A stretch of 47,457 nt of DNA, taken from the NCBI GenBank assembly GCA_018262285.1, contig JAGTRX010000010.1, forward strand, positions 1 through 47,457, read 5' to 3'. The DNA is from Pseudomonadota bacterium. Its GTDB lineage: Bacteria > Pseudomonadota > Gammaproteobacteria > Burkholderiales > Rhodocyclaceae. Positions 1-7,772 of this stretch are shown here, piece by piece (the first letter of the stretch is position 1; every line of letters begins with the position of its first letter). The position numbers were made by a program, and so were the translations under genes. A model generated the notes under the pieces. The model made no database searches. It was not told the DNA's origin and was given only the letters and a program-made list of their open reading frames with translations.

Positions 1-421
1 TACTAACTATCCCGTTCAGAACGTACGGGCCTTGCCCTGCCGTCCATTGCGTGTTCGATCCTATCGATCCCGTTACAACCGTCTGCGCCAATGCACTGGT
101 CGAGAAAACACAAAACAGGATAAGAATGCGCGACAAAACGAACCCCACAGCACGGCAAAAATCCGTCTGCAAAGTATTCATGCATGTAGGCTGGCCACCA
201 CTATTAAAAGTGCGCAGCCCCTCCCAGTTCGCCAGTCCCATGGTGGTTTGCTGTCCCCATAACCACTAAATGCAAGTTGTTTCTTATTTTTTCGCTGGCT
301 CAGCGCGAGGACAAATATTCCAAGCTCATCTATTCGACCGAACAGCGAAGCGGAATTTTATTCCGTTTATATCTAGAATGCAAAAATAATAACATCATTT
401 GCATCTAATATTCGTCGAATA
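1..421. other. Gene-free left edge
   Basis: No open frame here looks like a protein: the short frames on both strands have unnatural composition and no ribosome-binding site. The last 60 bases are AT-rich and contain two small inverted repeats, CGGAAT-TTT-ATTCCG at 351-365 and the 15-base palindrome ATATTCGTCGAATAT at 408-422. The second sits on the stop codon of the transglutaminase gene and could help end its transcript, but it has no T-run, so this is a weak guess. Confidence 0.5.
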
Positions 422-1318
422 TCATATTCTTATATTTAATTCGCCATCCATTCTGAATCGATGCGCCGACTCGAGTTGATTATGCGCATCAGCCCGATAG
501 TAGCGAAAAGCAATGTATTGCTCAGCCGGAGCAAGCCAATTCTTCTTCTGCGCATCCATGAGATGCCAACTTCCATCAACATGGAGTTCCGCCCAATTGT
601 GATAATCCTCGGCACGAGGCATTGTGTCACGATCCACGACATACCCTCCGGCCATGCGGGCGGGGATGCCGCAGGCCCGCGCCAAAGCAACCAACATGTA
701 GGCATACTCCGTACAGTCCCCCTTGCGCTCTATCAACGCATACAGTGCACCATAGTCATCCGCCAAATAGCCGGCATAACTGAGGTTACCGGCTACCCAG
801 TCATAAATCGCTCGCGCCGTTTCCCATTCGTTGCGTCGGCGCAGCTCACCCGCCAGCGCTTTGATGCGTGGATCATCGGATTCGATGTAACGTTCCGCAC
901 TCAGCCAGTTTCCGGACAAGGACACAGATCTGGATTTGGCAGAAACTTTCAGCAAAAGGGAAATGGTCACCACTTTCTGCGCCAGTGGCGGAAAATCATC
1001 AAACGGTATTTCCAGAAGCGCATGACCAAAACTGTCTTCATGCATCTGATGGTTCGTACTCACCTGAAGGTCGAGCAAACGTTGTGTTGCTGTTTCCCGA
1101 ACTGGCATATACATCCAGAACTTTTGTTTGGTCAGAACACGCGACATGGGATTGCTGAAGGTTATTGCAAAACGAAGCCGTCGTTCCTTTTCGAGTTCCT
1201 TCGTACCCATTGCATCACGCGTCGCCAGCGCTTCCGGAATTACCGCTCCGGCAACCACCAGCGCGGCACAACGTCGCAACCAGTTTCTTCGCGACCACGA
1301 TACCAAATCGCCCTTCAT
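422..1318 (-). CDS. Tat-exported transglutaminase-like protein
   Basis: A 298-residue protein of the transglutaminase/cysteine-protease-like fold. The N-terminus carries a twin-arginine signal (SRRNWLRR followed by a hydrophobic stretch), so export folded to the periplasm is likely. The catalytic triad is visible: Cys near 202 in KGDCTEYAY, His near 240 in DYHNWAELH, Asp near 255 in LMDAQ. These domains cleave or cross-link peptides; the substrate is unknown. The ATG at 1318 overlaps the stop of the rhodanese-like gene by one base (TAATG), indicating translational coupling; a GTG three codons upstream is the alternative start. It is the last gene of a minus-strand run that begins with two pseudopilins, so a role in processing an envelope or secreted partner is possible but inferred only from context. 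Confidence 0.85.
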   Translation of the reverse strand: MKGDLVSWSRRNWLRRCAALVVAGAVIPEALATRDAMGTKELEKERRLRFAITFSNPMSRVLTKQKFWMYMPVRETATQRLLDLQVSTNHQMHEDSFGHALLEIPFDDFPPLAQKVVTISLLLKVSAKSRSVSLSGNWLSAERYIESDDPRIKALAGELRRRNEWETARAIYDWVAGNLSYAGYLADDYGALYALIERKGDCTEYAYMLVALARACGIPARMAGGYVVDRDTMPRAEDYHNWAELHVDGSWHLMDAQKKNWLAPAEQYIAFRYYRADAHNQLESAHRFRMDGELNIRI

Positions 1319-2214
1319 TATCCGCACTTGAGTTTTTTAGGCCCGCGCGCCCGCGCTTTCCACACCGCTTCCTGTGTTGTCAGAAACTGCTTGTAGACCT
1401 CCGGCTTTTCGGCGAAGACCAGCAATGGCAACGGTTTCAACTTTTGCGCCAATTGTTCGATGCGTTCATCTGTCCAGCCCGGACCTCCCACCAAGACCAC
1501 GGATGACGACGAACCCCGCCGCCGCTTTTCTACCTGCGACTTAATGGCCTCGGTGTTTTCATCTCGCAAAACTAATGCCATCGGCAAATCTTTTTGCAAG
1601 ACACTCATCGCTGGCGCCAACAAAACCACATTGGCGTCGAAACGGCTTCCCGCCCACATCTCCGAGGGGGTCAAACGCAGCTGCGCCGCCAGCGACCCTG
1701 GCTGACCGACCACAGGCTGCGAATGAAGCAGCCATGCCGGCATTCCTCCACGTAACAGCCTTACTTGCTTGAACCCCATTTTTTTAAGGTTGGCGCAGGC
1801 AATGTAGAGTTCCCGCTCTGTCTTGCCATTTCCTGCAAGCAGCAATTTTTTATCGCGCAGGTAAGACTTGGCCCGCAAGGCTCCCACTTCCAGATTTAGC
1901 GCTCCATTTGCGTGAAACCCCGAGAATTCTCCTGATGTACGGGTATCAACCACAACCGCCCCCTGCTGCCCCGTCCATGAAAGGGCACTCACAGCATCAA
2001 TACCACAAGAAAAATCCGGGGATTCGTTCCGGGTCTGCGACTCTTCAGTTGACGAAGAACCATCGGGACGACAAACTCCGCCAGCCTTCTTGATGCCTTT
2101 GAGCATTTCTTCCACCGGCTTATGGGTGGTCTGAGCACAAGCAAGCTGACCAGTCATGAACAGAGCCACAATCGCACTCAGAGCACCAATTTTTACCAAG
2201 GCTATTTTCATCAT
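1318..2214 (-). CDS. Periplasmic rhodanese-fold protein, no active-site Cys
   Basis: A 298-residue protein with an N-terminal signal peptide (hydrophobic segment ending near ACA-QTT). A rhodanese domain follows at about residues 70-170: VVVDTRTSGEFSGFHANGALN is the typical CDC25-like strand-loop, and LLRGGMPAWL is the typical C-terminal motif. Where an active rhodanese has the persulfide cysteine loop, this one reads LLLAGNGKTERE, with no Cys, so sulfur transfer is not expected. The C-terminal part (about 185-290) may be a second degenerate rhodanese-like fold. Conserved CRPDG and FSCG cysteines in the linker could form a disulfide. The 3' end overlaps the transglutaminase start by one base and the 5' end overlaps the pseudopilin stop by 4 nt, so it is mid-operon. 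A binding rather than catalytic role is the simplest reading. Confidence 0.75.
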   Translation of the reverse strand: MMKIALVKIGALSAIVALFMTGQLACAQTTHKPVEEMLKGIKKAGGVCRPDGSSSTEESQTRNESPDFSCGIDAVSALSWTGQQGAVVVDTRTSGEFSGFHANGALNLEVGALRAKSYLRDKKLLLAGNGKTERELYIACANLKKMGFKQVRLLRGGMPAWLLHSQPVVGQPGSLAAQLRLTPSEMWAGSRFDANVVLLAPAMSVLQKDLPMALVLRDENTEAIKSQVEKRRRGSSSSVVLVGGPGWTDERIEQLAQKLKPLPLLVFAEKPEVYKQFLTTQEAVWKARARGPKKLKCG

Positions 2215-2768
2215 TTTCCTTTCGCACTTCCTACTTCACCGGTAGAAGGTTCTGCCGGCACAGCAACACCTTCACCAGCCTGAACCAGGAGTTCCGGCGG
2301 ATAGGTAAAGACCCATTCGCTAATTTTCTGCTTCCCTCTCAAACTCATATCCTCAGGTTCAAATCCTTCCTGCTTGATCGGCGTACGTTCGGAAAGAGAA
2401 TGTACCCCGACAATTCGCCCGCCAACCCGCACCAGCCCCCATTCCGCCTTGCCTGTCATAGGATCGACGAATATCTTGCGCAAGTGCCGACGCATTCCGG
2501 GAAAACGATTATCCTTCAGCAAATCATCCAGGCTGGCCGGATATTCGCGCTTGCCACCAACAATCTGTGTTTCGTGGTATTGACCAATCGCGCGGCGGAA
2601 TTGTCGGCCTATCGATAACATTTCTTTTTCTTGTTCCCGCTGCGCAGCAGTGGAATCGATCTCCACCGCCAGCACCAACCCGACCCCCATCAGTGCTACC
2701 AGCAGCAGCACCCAAAGATAGGTAAATCCACGGCAATTCGCCCTAGGGATCAATCTAATAGGTTTCAT
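2211..2768 (-). CDS. Type II pseudopilin-like protein
   Basis: A 185-residue pseudopilin. The prepilin leader is visible as a basic N-terminus, then RGFTYLWVLLLVALMGVGL: cleavage would fall after the Gly, leaving Phe as residue 1. The motif departs from the canonical FTLIE because Glu+5 is absent, as seen in some minor pseudopilins. The globular part contains YPASLDDLL and KIFVDPMTGKAEW, a pattern shared with GspG-related proteins. The open frame runs upstream to 2951, but that part lies over the other pseudopilin gene and has no leader; the ATG at 2768 puts the leader at the N-terminus and gives a 14-nt overlap with the preceding gene. Likely an inner-membrane minor pseudopilin of a type II secretion or pilus-like system whose other genes are outside the window. 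Confidence 0.8.
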   Translation of the reverse strand: MKPIRLIPRANCRGFTYLWVLLLVALMGVGLVLAVEIDSTAAQREQEKEMLSIGRQFRRAIGQYHETQIVGGKREYPASLDDLLKDNRFPGMRRHLRKIFVDPMTGKAEWGLVRVGGRIVGVHSLSERTPIKQEGFEPEDMSLRGKQKISEWVFTYPPELLVQAGEGVAVPAEPSTGEVGSAKGK

Positions 2769-3174
2769 AGGCTCGACCGTAAGAATCCTTGCCTCGTGCC
2801 CCACTTTTGACGTCAGCGATTCCCTTCTTGTCCGCATCCTGAACGGGTATTGTGATCCAGGTCCGTTCAGTTTCCGTAACCGGATCAAACGGTACCGACC
2901 TGAGGTATTTGCGCTCAACCAGTTCTTCCAGCGTTTCCGGATAACGCGCATGATCTGCGTAGAATTTGTCGATCGTAACCCGCAATACCTTTAGGTTTTC
3001 TTGTAACGCCGTTTCCTTCGACCGCTCAAGCGAACCAAAATATCGCGGCAAGGCCAAAGTCATCAAGAGCGCCACCAAAGTCAGCACTACCAACATTTCA
3101 ATCAGGGTAAAACCTCGACCCCATGCCGGTCTTGCAGAATCATACTTTTTTGCCAACGGCTTCATAAATTCCAT
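2755..3174 (-). CDS. GspG-like major pseudopilin
   Basis: A 139-residue GspG-type pseudopilin with the classic leader junction GRGFTLIEMLVVLTLVALL: cleavage after Gly, Phe+1, Glu+5. The helix continues with ALPRYFGSLERSKETA, and the C-terminal part has YPETLEELV and PFDPVTE, typical of the family; the usual calcium-binding tail is not obvious. Several starts are possible (3207, 3174, 3165). The ATG at 3174 is chosen because GAAGA lies a few bases upstream. It heads a minus-strand operon with the second pseudopilin, the rhodanese-fold protein and the transglutaminase. It should be processed by a prepilin peptidase and assemble in the inner membrane. Confidence 0.85.
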   Translation of the reverse strand: MEFMKPLAKKYDSARPAWGRGFTLIEMLVVLTLVALLMTLALPRYFGSLERSKETALQENLKVLRVTIDKFYADHARYPETLEELVERKYLRSVPFDPVTETERTWITIPVQDADKKGIADVKSGARGKDSYGRAYETY

Positions 3175-3600
3175 TTTATCTTCGCTATCCACTGTCCATT
3201 CAGCCAACCGTGCTTTCTAATAACCATGTTGAACAATTGAATCGTGAATTATGCAATGGTTCTTGCAATCTGTTAACAGGCAGATCAATTAAGGAACTCA
3301 TAACAATAGGGCTCTTCAAAAATTCATAAACACCGGCGAAAGCAGATGTCCTGTTGGTAATTCCCCTTTAAGCTTGGATCCCATGCTGCCGGGAAAAGCC
3401 TAGCCACAGCGGCTTCTACAGATTCGATACTATGCAGGCTCTGACTCCTGCCGTCGTCAGTCTCCACCGAACCAAGTTCGCCATCCTTCGGACTGCCAGT
3501 TTTCTTCCGTTTGCTTTCCACTCTACTTCTCCGTCCCCAATGATCGCGGGGAATTTATCTGGCTGGGATTCATATTGGTTGTAGAATAAATCATCTTACT
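3175..3600. other. Gene-free junction to accessory island
   Basis: This stretch separates the pseudopilin operon from the inverted-repeat cassette. The part next to 3174 must hold the operon's promoter, but no convincing -35/-10 pair was found. A minus-strand frame at 3324-3521 (65 codons, hydrophilic, Cys-containing C-terminus) has no recognisable family and no good ribosome-binding site, and is treated as non-coding. Confidence 0.45.
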
Positions 3601-3617
3601 GATAACTAGGAATTATG
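3601..3617. repeat. Left copy of 17-bp inverted repeat
   Basis: GATAACTAGGAATTATG occurs here and, exactly inverted, at 7756-7772. It contains a Shine-Dalgarno-like AGGA and ends in an ATG; the last base of the repeat is the last base of that start codon. The unit is itself an imperfect palindrome (ATAACT...AATTAT around AGG), as expected of a site bound by a recombinase dimer. Flanking bases differ between the two copies. Confidence 0.8.
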
Positions 3618-3618
3618 T

Positions 3619-6600
3619 GTGCATCTGGCAAGCTGCCAAAGCAAGCGATTGACCTCGCCCATCGCGATGGATTGGAATATCAGGAGCGTGTTTTTGCTTG
3701 ATTACGTAGTGATCGAGCGCCCCGGTAAGGGGATGCTGGCGTCCAGGCGCGTCCACTATTTCGAATGCAAGAACTACAAGCGTTCGCTGGAATTGGACAG
3801 TGTGGCGAAGATCATGGTCGTGGCAGTGTCGGACCAGCCAATGAGCGTTCACGTTGTTTCCCACACACCACTGCAGCCACAAATCAGGAAATACGCCACT
3901 CGGCTGTTCAGTTTTGATGGCAGCACCAATGGGTTGTTTCGCGGTGTCGAATTTCACCATTGGCAAACCAACGCGATTCTTGGCTATGAGGAAGAAGGCA
4001 CTGAACGCGAGGTGAGCAACGTCACCGGCCCAGGCTTTGTGACCTCAGAAGTGCACGAAGTCCATTGGTGGTTGTCCGAATGCACGGCGTTTTCCGAAGT
4101 TCAGATAGCGTCGTCCGAATCGCACCAGCAGTCGTTGCATGTCCGTCACAGAACGCTGCTAACGCTCATGTTGGAGTCGGTAGATGACGACTCAGTACAA
4201 ATATCCATTTCTGGATTGCCGGACAACAGCTGGAGTTACGCGGTGCTCGAGGGCGGTTTCAAAGGCCATTATTTCATCGATACGTCGCAACTCGCGTCCG
4301 GTGAGGATTATCGGGTTTCGCTTCGCGTAGTGGAGCAACAGATCGAGCGCATTGTCCCGATCGTACATTTGCACGTTAGCGGCACCGCAGATTTATTACC
4401 AGAACTACGCACTGAGGAAATCAACGATCTAAATGCCAAGATGGGACCTTCCGGCGACGTTCGCCTTGCGCTGGTGGAGGGAGAGGCTGGCGTTGGCAAG
4501 ACGCATCTGATCGAAAAAGTCGCCGAGGGACTGCGTGCGAAAGCGGGATTTGATATTTTGCGCGTCACCGTCCCGGAGGATCCGGACGATGAATTGATGG
4601 CTTCCATCATCCGAAACTGCCTCACACCTTCGATCGAGAAAGGCGCGTTCAAAGAACTGATCGAGAAGATCGAAGCTGTGTTACTGCAAAAGGAAAGCGG
4701 TGGAAATCTGAAAACCGATTTCCGATTGCTGGTTCGTGCCGCAAGCCGAATGGGACCGCGGATGATCGTTTTGCGTGATTGTCACTTGGTAACGCCAAAG
4801 CTTGCCGACGAGATCTGGATGCTAATTTCAGCCTTGGATGACTCAAGTTGGGGCGGCATCCGATTGGCACTCGAATTTCGCCAGCCTGATGCCGGTGCCA
4901 ATACAGCATTGCAGGGATTGCTACGGAAGATACGTCTGAATATCCGCAAGGTACTCTTGGAGAGGTCCGTTGCGCCGATTGGACGTGATGAGTTCTACTG
5001 GTTGTCCAAGCGGGTATTCGTGCACATCACAGACGAGTTGATTACTTGCCTATTAAACCGGACGGGTGGTTTTCCGCTGTTCCTCGATGGTTATTTGCGT
5101 CGCTTGCAGAATCTAGGCTTGATCATGCGAGGCGCCAACTCGCTGAACTTCGAAATCAGTGAGCCCGCGCGCATTCTTGCCGACACGCTCCCTGAGGGGC
5201 GGCAGCTTATTCTCGAAGAGCGTGTCAGCGCCGATTTGGCGAAAGCATTTCCTGAAGACTGGACGCACATGTCAATCAGCTTAGGCTTGATTGCGATGGC
5301 GGACAATGCAATCGGGCAGACGATGATCCGCGATGCGCTAGGAATGCCGGATGCTGAATTGCGGAGCCTCCACAGCGTACTGAAGGATGCTGGGATTGGC
5401 TCAGTACTGCCCGACAACCAGATCATGTTCCGCCATGACTTGCTGCGCGAAGCGGTCGCGGCGGTCGCCACTGCTTCTGAAACCTTCGCACAACGTGCTC
5501 GCCAAATGGCCGAGGTTCTGTTGGCGCAGAGCGTCCCGTCGGATGAAGTCAAAGTGTGCGCTATTAGGGTGAAGATTTTCGCTTTGTTAAAGGACGATGT
5601 GTCGTGCGAGCTGGAGCTGCGCAATGGCTTGAAGGCGGCGCACAAAGCACACGACTATCGACATATCGTCTCGTTCCTCAACGTTCTCCTGCCGTTGTTA
5701 CAGGATCGCCCCAATGTACATGAGCGCTTGCAATTGATGAAAGAATTAGCCTGGGCGAATTGGGTGTCCGACTCGCTTTTGGTGGCGCGCGACCGGTACA
5801 TCCAGTTGGCTACAGCAGCTGAACGTAATCCCGACGGCGATTTCTCTCTGAGTGAAGCGATTGCCACTGACGCCTATCGCCGTGCCATCGGCCTGGATCT
5901 GGAACTCATGGAACCGTATGCGTTCCTCGAGAACACCATCTCGGTTCTTAAGCGGCGCCAGGACCACGTGACATTCAACTCCATCTTGAATCGGCTGGTG
6001 TTGTTTTGTGCGCGTATCGGGCTTCCCGAGTATGGATACCGATTCGCTGACTTAACAGCCAACTATATTGGTGATGGCCAGCGCGAGAATGAAGGTAGTG
6101 TTCTTTGCTCGGAACTGGGCATGCTCTACGCCGCATCGTCACCCCGAACGGCGCTAGATCTATGCCGCCGGGCGTACGCGATGGCAGATGGTGAGCCAGA
6201 GCAATTCGGAACAGCACTAGCGATCCATGTGGTCGAGTGTATGTATCTTGGAAAGGCTCTGGAGCGGGGAGATTTCGACCTCCTTTGGAGGGATTGTCAG
6301 GAACACCACCTTGCAGAGCCTTTAGCAAGGGCGAGCCTCCTCCGAGGAAGCCTGTTGCTAAGAGAAGGTAACCTGACGAGCGCGGCCCACTGGATCGAAC
6401 GCACGGCGACCATGGTGCAACTTTATCATATGAAGCAATTCGAACTGGCGATCCTGAATGACCAAGTCTTACGCGCTTTGATGTCGAATGAAGATGCAAT
6501 CGCTGCCAATATCTTCGCTAAATTTTTACTAGAGTTTGAAAGGGTCGAAGCGCAAACCGCCCGCGCAGTACTCCTAATCGAAGAGACATTTAACACCGCT

Positions 6601-6843
6601 GCAAAGGCGGCATCCACTCTGCATCCTGAGCCGACGACGATCGACCGCCCAAGCGCACCGCCGGCATTTTGCAATCCTGCGGCAGAAATCCGGCGGAACA
6701 TTGCAGCGTTTTCCTTCCTACTTGGGGTGGATGACGTGGCGCAAAGGTATGCCGCAGAATTGCTAGCGCGCCCATGTCCAGAGGTGAGCGACCACCGTCT
6801 TGTAGAAGTCCGAGGAACCAAGCTAGTATTGGGCGCCTATTGA
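3619..6843 (+). CDS. Nuclease-STAND ATPase, helical-repeat C-terminus
   Basis: A roughly 1070-residue signal-transduction ATPase resembling antiviral STAND (Avs-like) proteins. The N-terminus has a PD-(D/E)xK/Mrr-like core: LLDYVV followed about 20 residues later by HYFECKNYKRS, giving the D...ExK pair. Then comes a P-loop NTPase with Walker A GEAGVGKTHL (near residue 290) and a Walker-B-like MIVLRDCH (near 385), and from about 620 a long all-helical, TPR-like region of the type that senses ligands. The start is uncertain. GTG at 3619 and ATG at 3667 are in frame, but ATG at 3615 has the best spacing to AGGA and opens a frame (MCASGKLPKQ...DGLEYQERVF) that looks like the missing first nuclease helix; it enters the main frame only if one T of the five at 3691-3695 is skipped. 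The 3' end overlaps the opposing glycosyltransferase gene by 21 nt. Confidence 0.75.
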   Translation: MHLASCQSKRLTSPIAMDWNIRSVFLLDYVVIERPGKGMLASRRVHYFECKNYKRSLELDSVAKIMVVAVSDQPMSVHVVSHTPLQPQIRKYATRLFSFDGSTNGLFRGVEFHHWQTNAILGYEEEGTEREVSNVTGPGFVTSEVHEVHWWLSECTAFSEVQIASSESHQQSLHVRHRTLLTLMLESVDDDSVQISISGLPDNSWSYAVLEGGFKGHYFIDTSQLASGEDYRVSLRVVEQQIERIVPIVHLHVSGTADLLPELRTEEINDLNAKMGPSGDVRLALVEGEAGVGKTHLIEKVAEGLRAKAGFDILRVTVPEDPDDELMASIIRNCLTPSIEKGAFKELIEKIEAVLLQKESGGNLKTDFRLLVRAASRMGPRMIVLRDCHLVTPKLADEIWMLISALDDSSWGGIRLALEFRQPDAGANTALQGLLRKIRLNIRKVLLERSVAPIGRDEFYWLSKRVFVHITDELITCLLNRTGGFPLFLDGYLRRLQNLGLIMRGANSLNFEISEPARILADTLPEGRQLILEERVSADLAKAFPEDWTHMSISLGLIAMADNAIGQTMIRDALGMPDAELRSLHSVLKDAGIGSVLPDNQIMFRHDLLREAVAAVATASETFAQRARQMAEVLLAQSVPSDEVKVCAIRVKIFALLKDDVSCELELRNGLKAAHKAHDYRHIVSFLNVLLPLLQDRPNVHERLQLMKELAWANWVSDSLLVARDRYIQLATAAERNPDGDFSLSEAIATDAYRRAIGLDLELMEPYAFLENTISVLKRRQDHVTFNSILNRLVLFCARIGLPEYGYRFADLTANYIGDGQRENEGSVLCSELGMLYAASSPRTALDLCRRAYAMADGEPEQFGTALAIHVVECMYLGKALERGDFDLLWRDCQEHHLAEPLARASLLRGSLLLREGNLTSAAHWIERTATMVQLYHMKQFELAILNDQVLRALMSNEDAIAANIFAKFLLEFERVEAQTARAVLLIEETFNTAAKAASTLHPEPTTIDRPSAPPAFCNPAAEIRRNIAAFSFLLGVDDVAQRYAAELLARPCPEVSDHRLVEVRGTKLVLGAY

Positions 6844-7758
6844 TTGAGTCACGCTACGAACCCAATTGAGCGCGACGCGACGGATTTCTCCTTGGGATTC
6901 ACCCAGCAACATCAGGTTCCTGTTCTGTGGATAGCTCCAGCGGGCGAACGCTGCGGGGCCCATCCCCGGTTCCGTGTCGATCTCGGATTTCCGGACCGGA
7001 TCCCACAGCACCATGGCTGGCTTGCCAAACGCAGTGGCAACATGGGCAACGCTGCTATCGAATCCCAGGAACATATCCGAAGCCCATACCAGCGCCATCA
7101 TCTCGCGCAATGTGGTGCAAAAGCGTTTGGTGGGCAAACCTTTATCTTCCCGGCCGTGCATGCCGACTTCGACTACGCCAACTTCCGTGGACAGTGCCGA
7201 CACCAGGTTATGCCACTCGTCCCGACACCACGGATGGGCAGGCTTGGGGGAGCTCGTGCCATAAGGATGCAAGCAAAGCACCGGGCGTGGCAGATCCGAG
7301 AGCTTCATCAATGCCTCGCGGCATTCGTCTTCCGTCAGAAAGAGACTGGGACGAATCGAGCGGGGAACGACGCCATATTCGGCACAGATGTTGGAAATGA
7401 TGTGCCCGAAGTGGCAATGGCGTTCATGCGAGGCGTTGACCAACGCCATGCTCTCGGGCGACAGCTCCGCCAGATCAAGTATCTTCCCGACGAAGGGGTT
7501 GCCCCGCCATATGGGAAACGGCTCCTCATCATCGACAGTCCCAGCCCCATCAACCGGTTGGATCGGGCCGGTCAGTAGATTAATCGGTCGGCCATGGCGC
7601 ATTGCCACTTCTTCGACCAATCGCGTGTACATCAAGACGTCGCCAATACCCGTGACGTTGGGGACAGCCAAGTCGGCCCTGAACTTATGGCAGATTAGTT
7701 GGAATGGATTTTTGGAGCCAAAAGTTGTTCTTGCCGGGGGATACTGAAGCTGAAGCAT
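6823..7758 (-). CDS. Glycosyltransferase family 9-like protein
   Basis: A 311-residue protein related to the heptosyltransferase/GT9 family. Near the N-terminus VPNVTGIGDVLMYTRLV matches the first nucleotide-fold loop. In the C-terminal Rossmann half, CLHPYGTSSPKPAHPW resembles the donor-binding loop, and LGFDSSVAHVATAFGKPAMVLWDP is the family's D-S-x-x-x-H-x-A-x-A-x-x-x-P motif. GT9 enzymes move a nucleotide-activated sugar onto lipopolysaccharide or related acceptors at the inner face of the membrane; the donor here is unknown. Its ATG is the last three bases of the right inverted repeat, 5 nt after the stop of the recombinase remnant, with AGGA as ribosome-binding site. It faces the STAND gene tail to tail and nothing nearby suggests a glycan locus. 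Confidence 0.75.
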   Translation of the reverse strand: MLQLQYPPARTTFGSKNPFQLICHKFRADLAVPNVTGIGDVLMYTRLVEEVAMRHGRPINLLTGPIQPVDGAGTVDDEEPFPIWRGNPFVGKILDLAELSPESMALVNASHERHCHFGHIISNICAEYGVVPRSIRPSLFLTEDECREALMKLSDLPRPVLCLHPYGTSSPKPAHPWCRDEWHNLVSALSTEVGVVEVGMHGREDKGLPTKRFCTTLREMMALVWASDMFLGFDSSVAHVATAFGKPAMVLWDPVRKSEIDTEPGMGPAAFARWSYPQNRNLMLLGESQGEIRRVALNWVRSVTQSIGAQY

Positions 7759-7772
7759 AATTCCTAGTTATC
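7756..7772. repeat. Right copy of 17-bp inverted repeat
   Basis: On the minus strand this reads GATAACTAGGAATTATG, identical to the left copy. It contains the last two sense codons and TAG stop of the recombinase remnant's restored frame (GAT AAC TAG), the AGGA ribosome-binding site and the ATG of the glycosyltransferase. The repeat therefore sits exactly at the recombinase-cargo junction, the usual place of an attachment or core site. Confidence 0.8.

Noticed and set aside
461-1396. Long plus-strand frame opposite the transglutaminase gene
   Set aside because: Antisense shadow; the minus-strand product has a Tat signal and catalytic triad, this one has neither family nor start signal.
6844-7578. 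244-codon plus-strand frame opposite the glycosyltransferase gene
   Set aside because: Antisense to clear GT9 motifs; no ribosome-binding site, unnatural composition.
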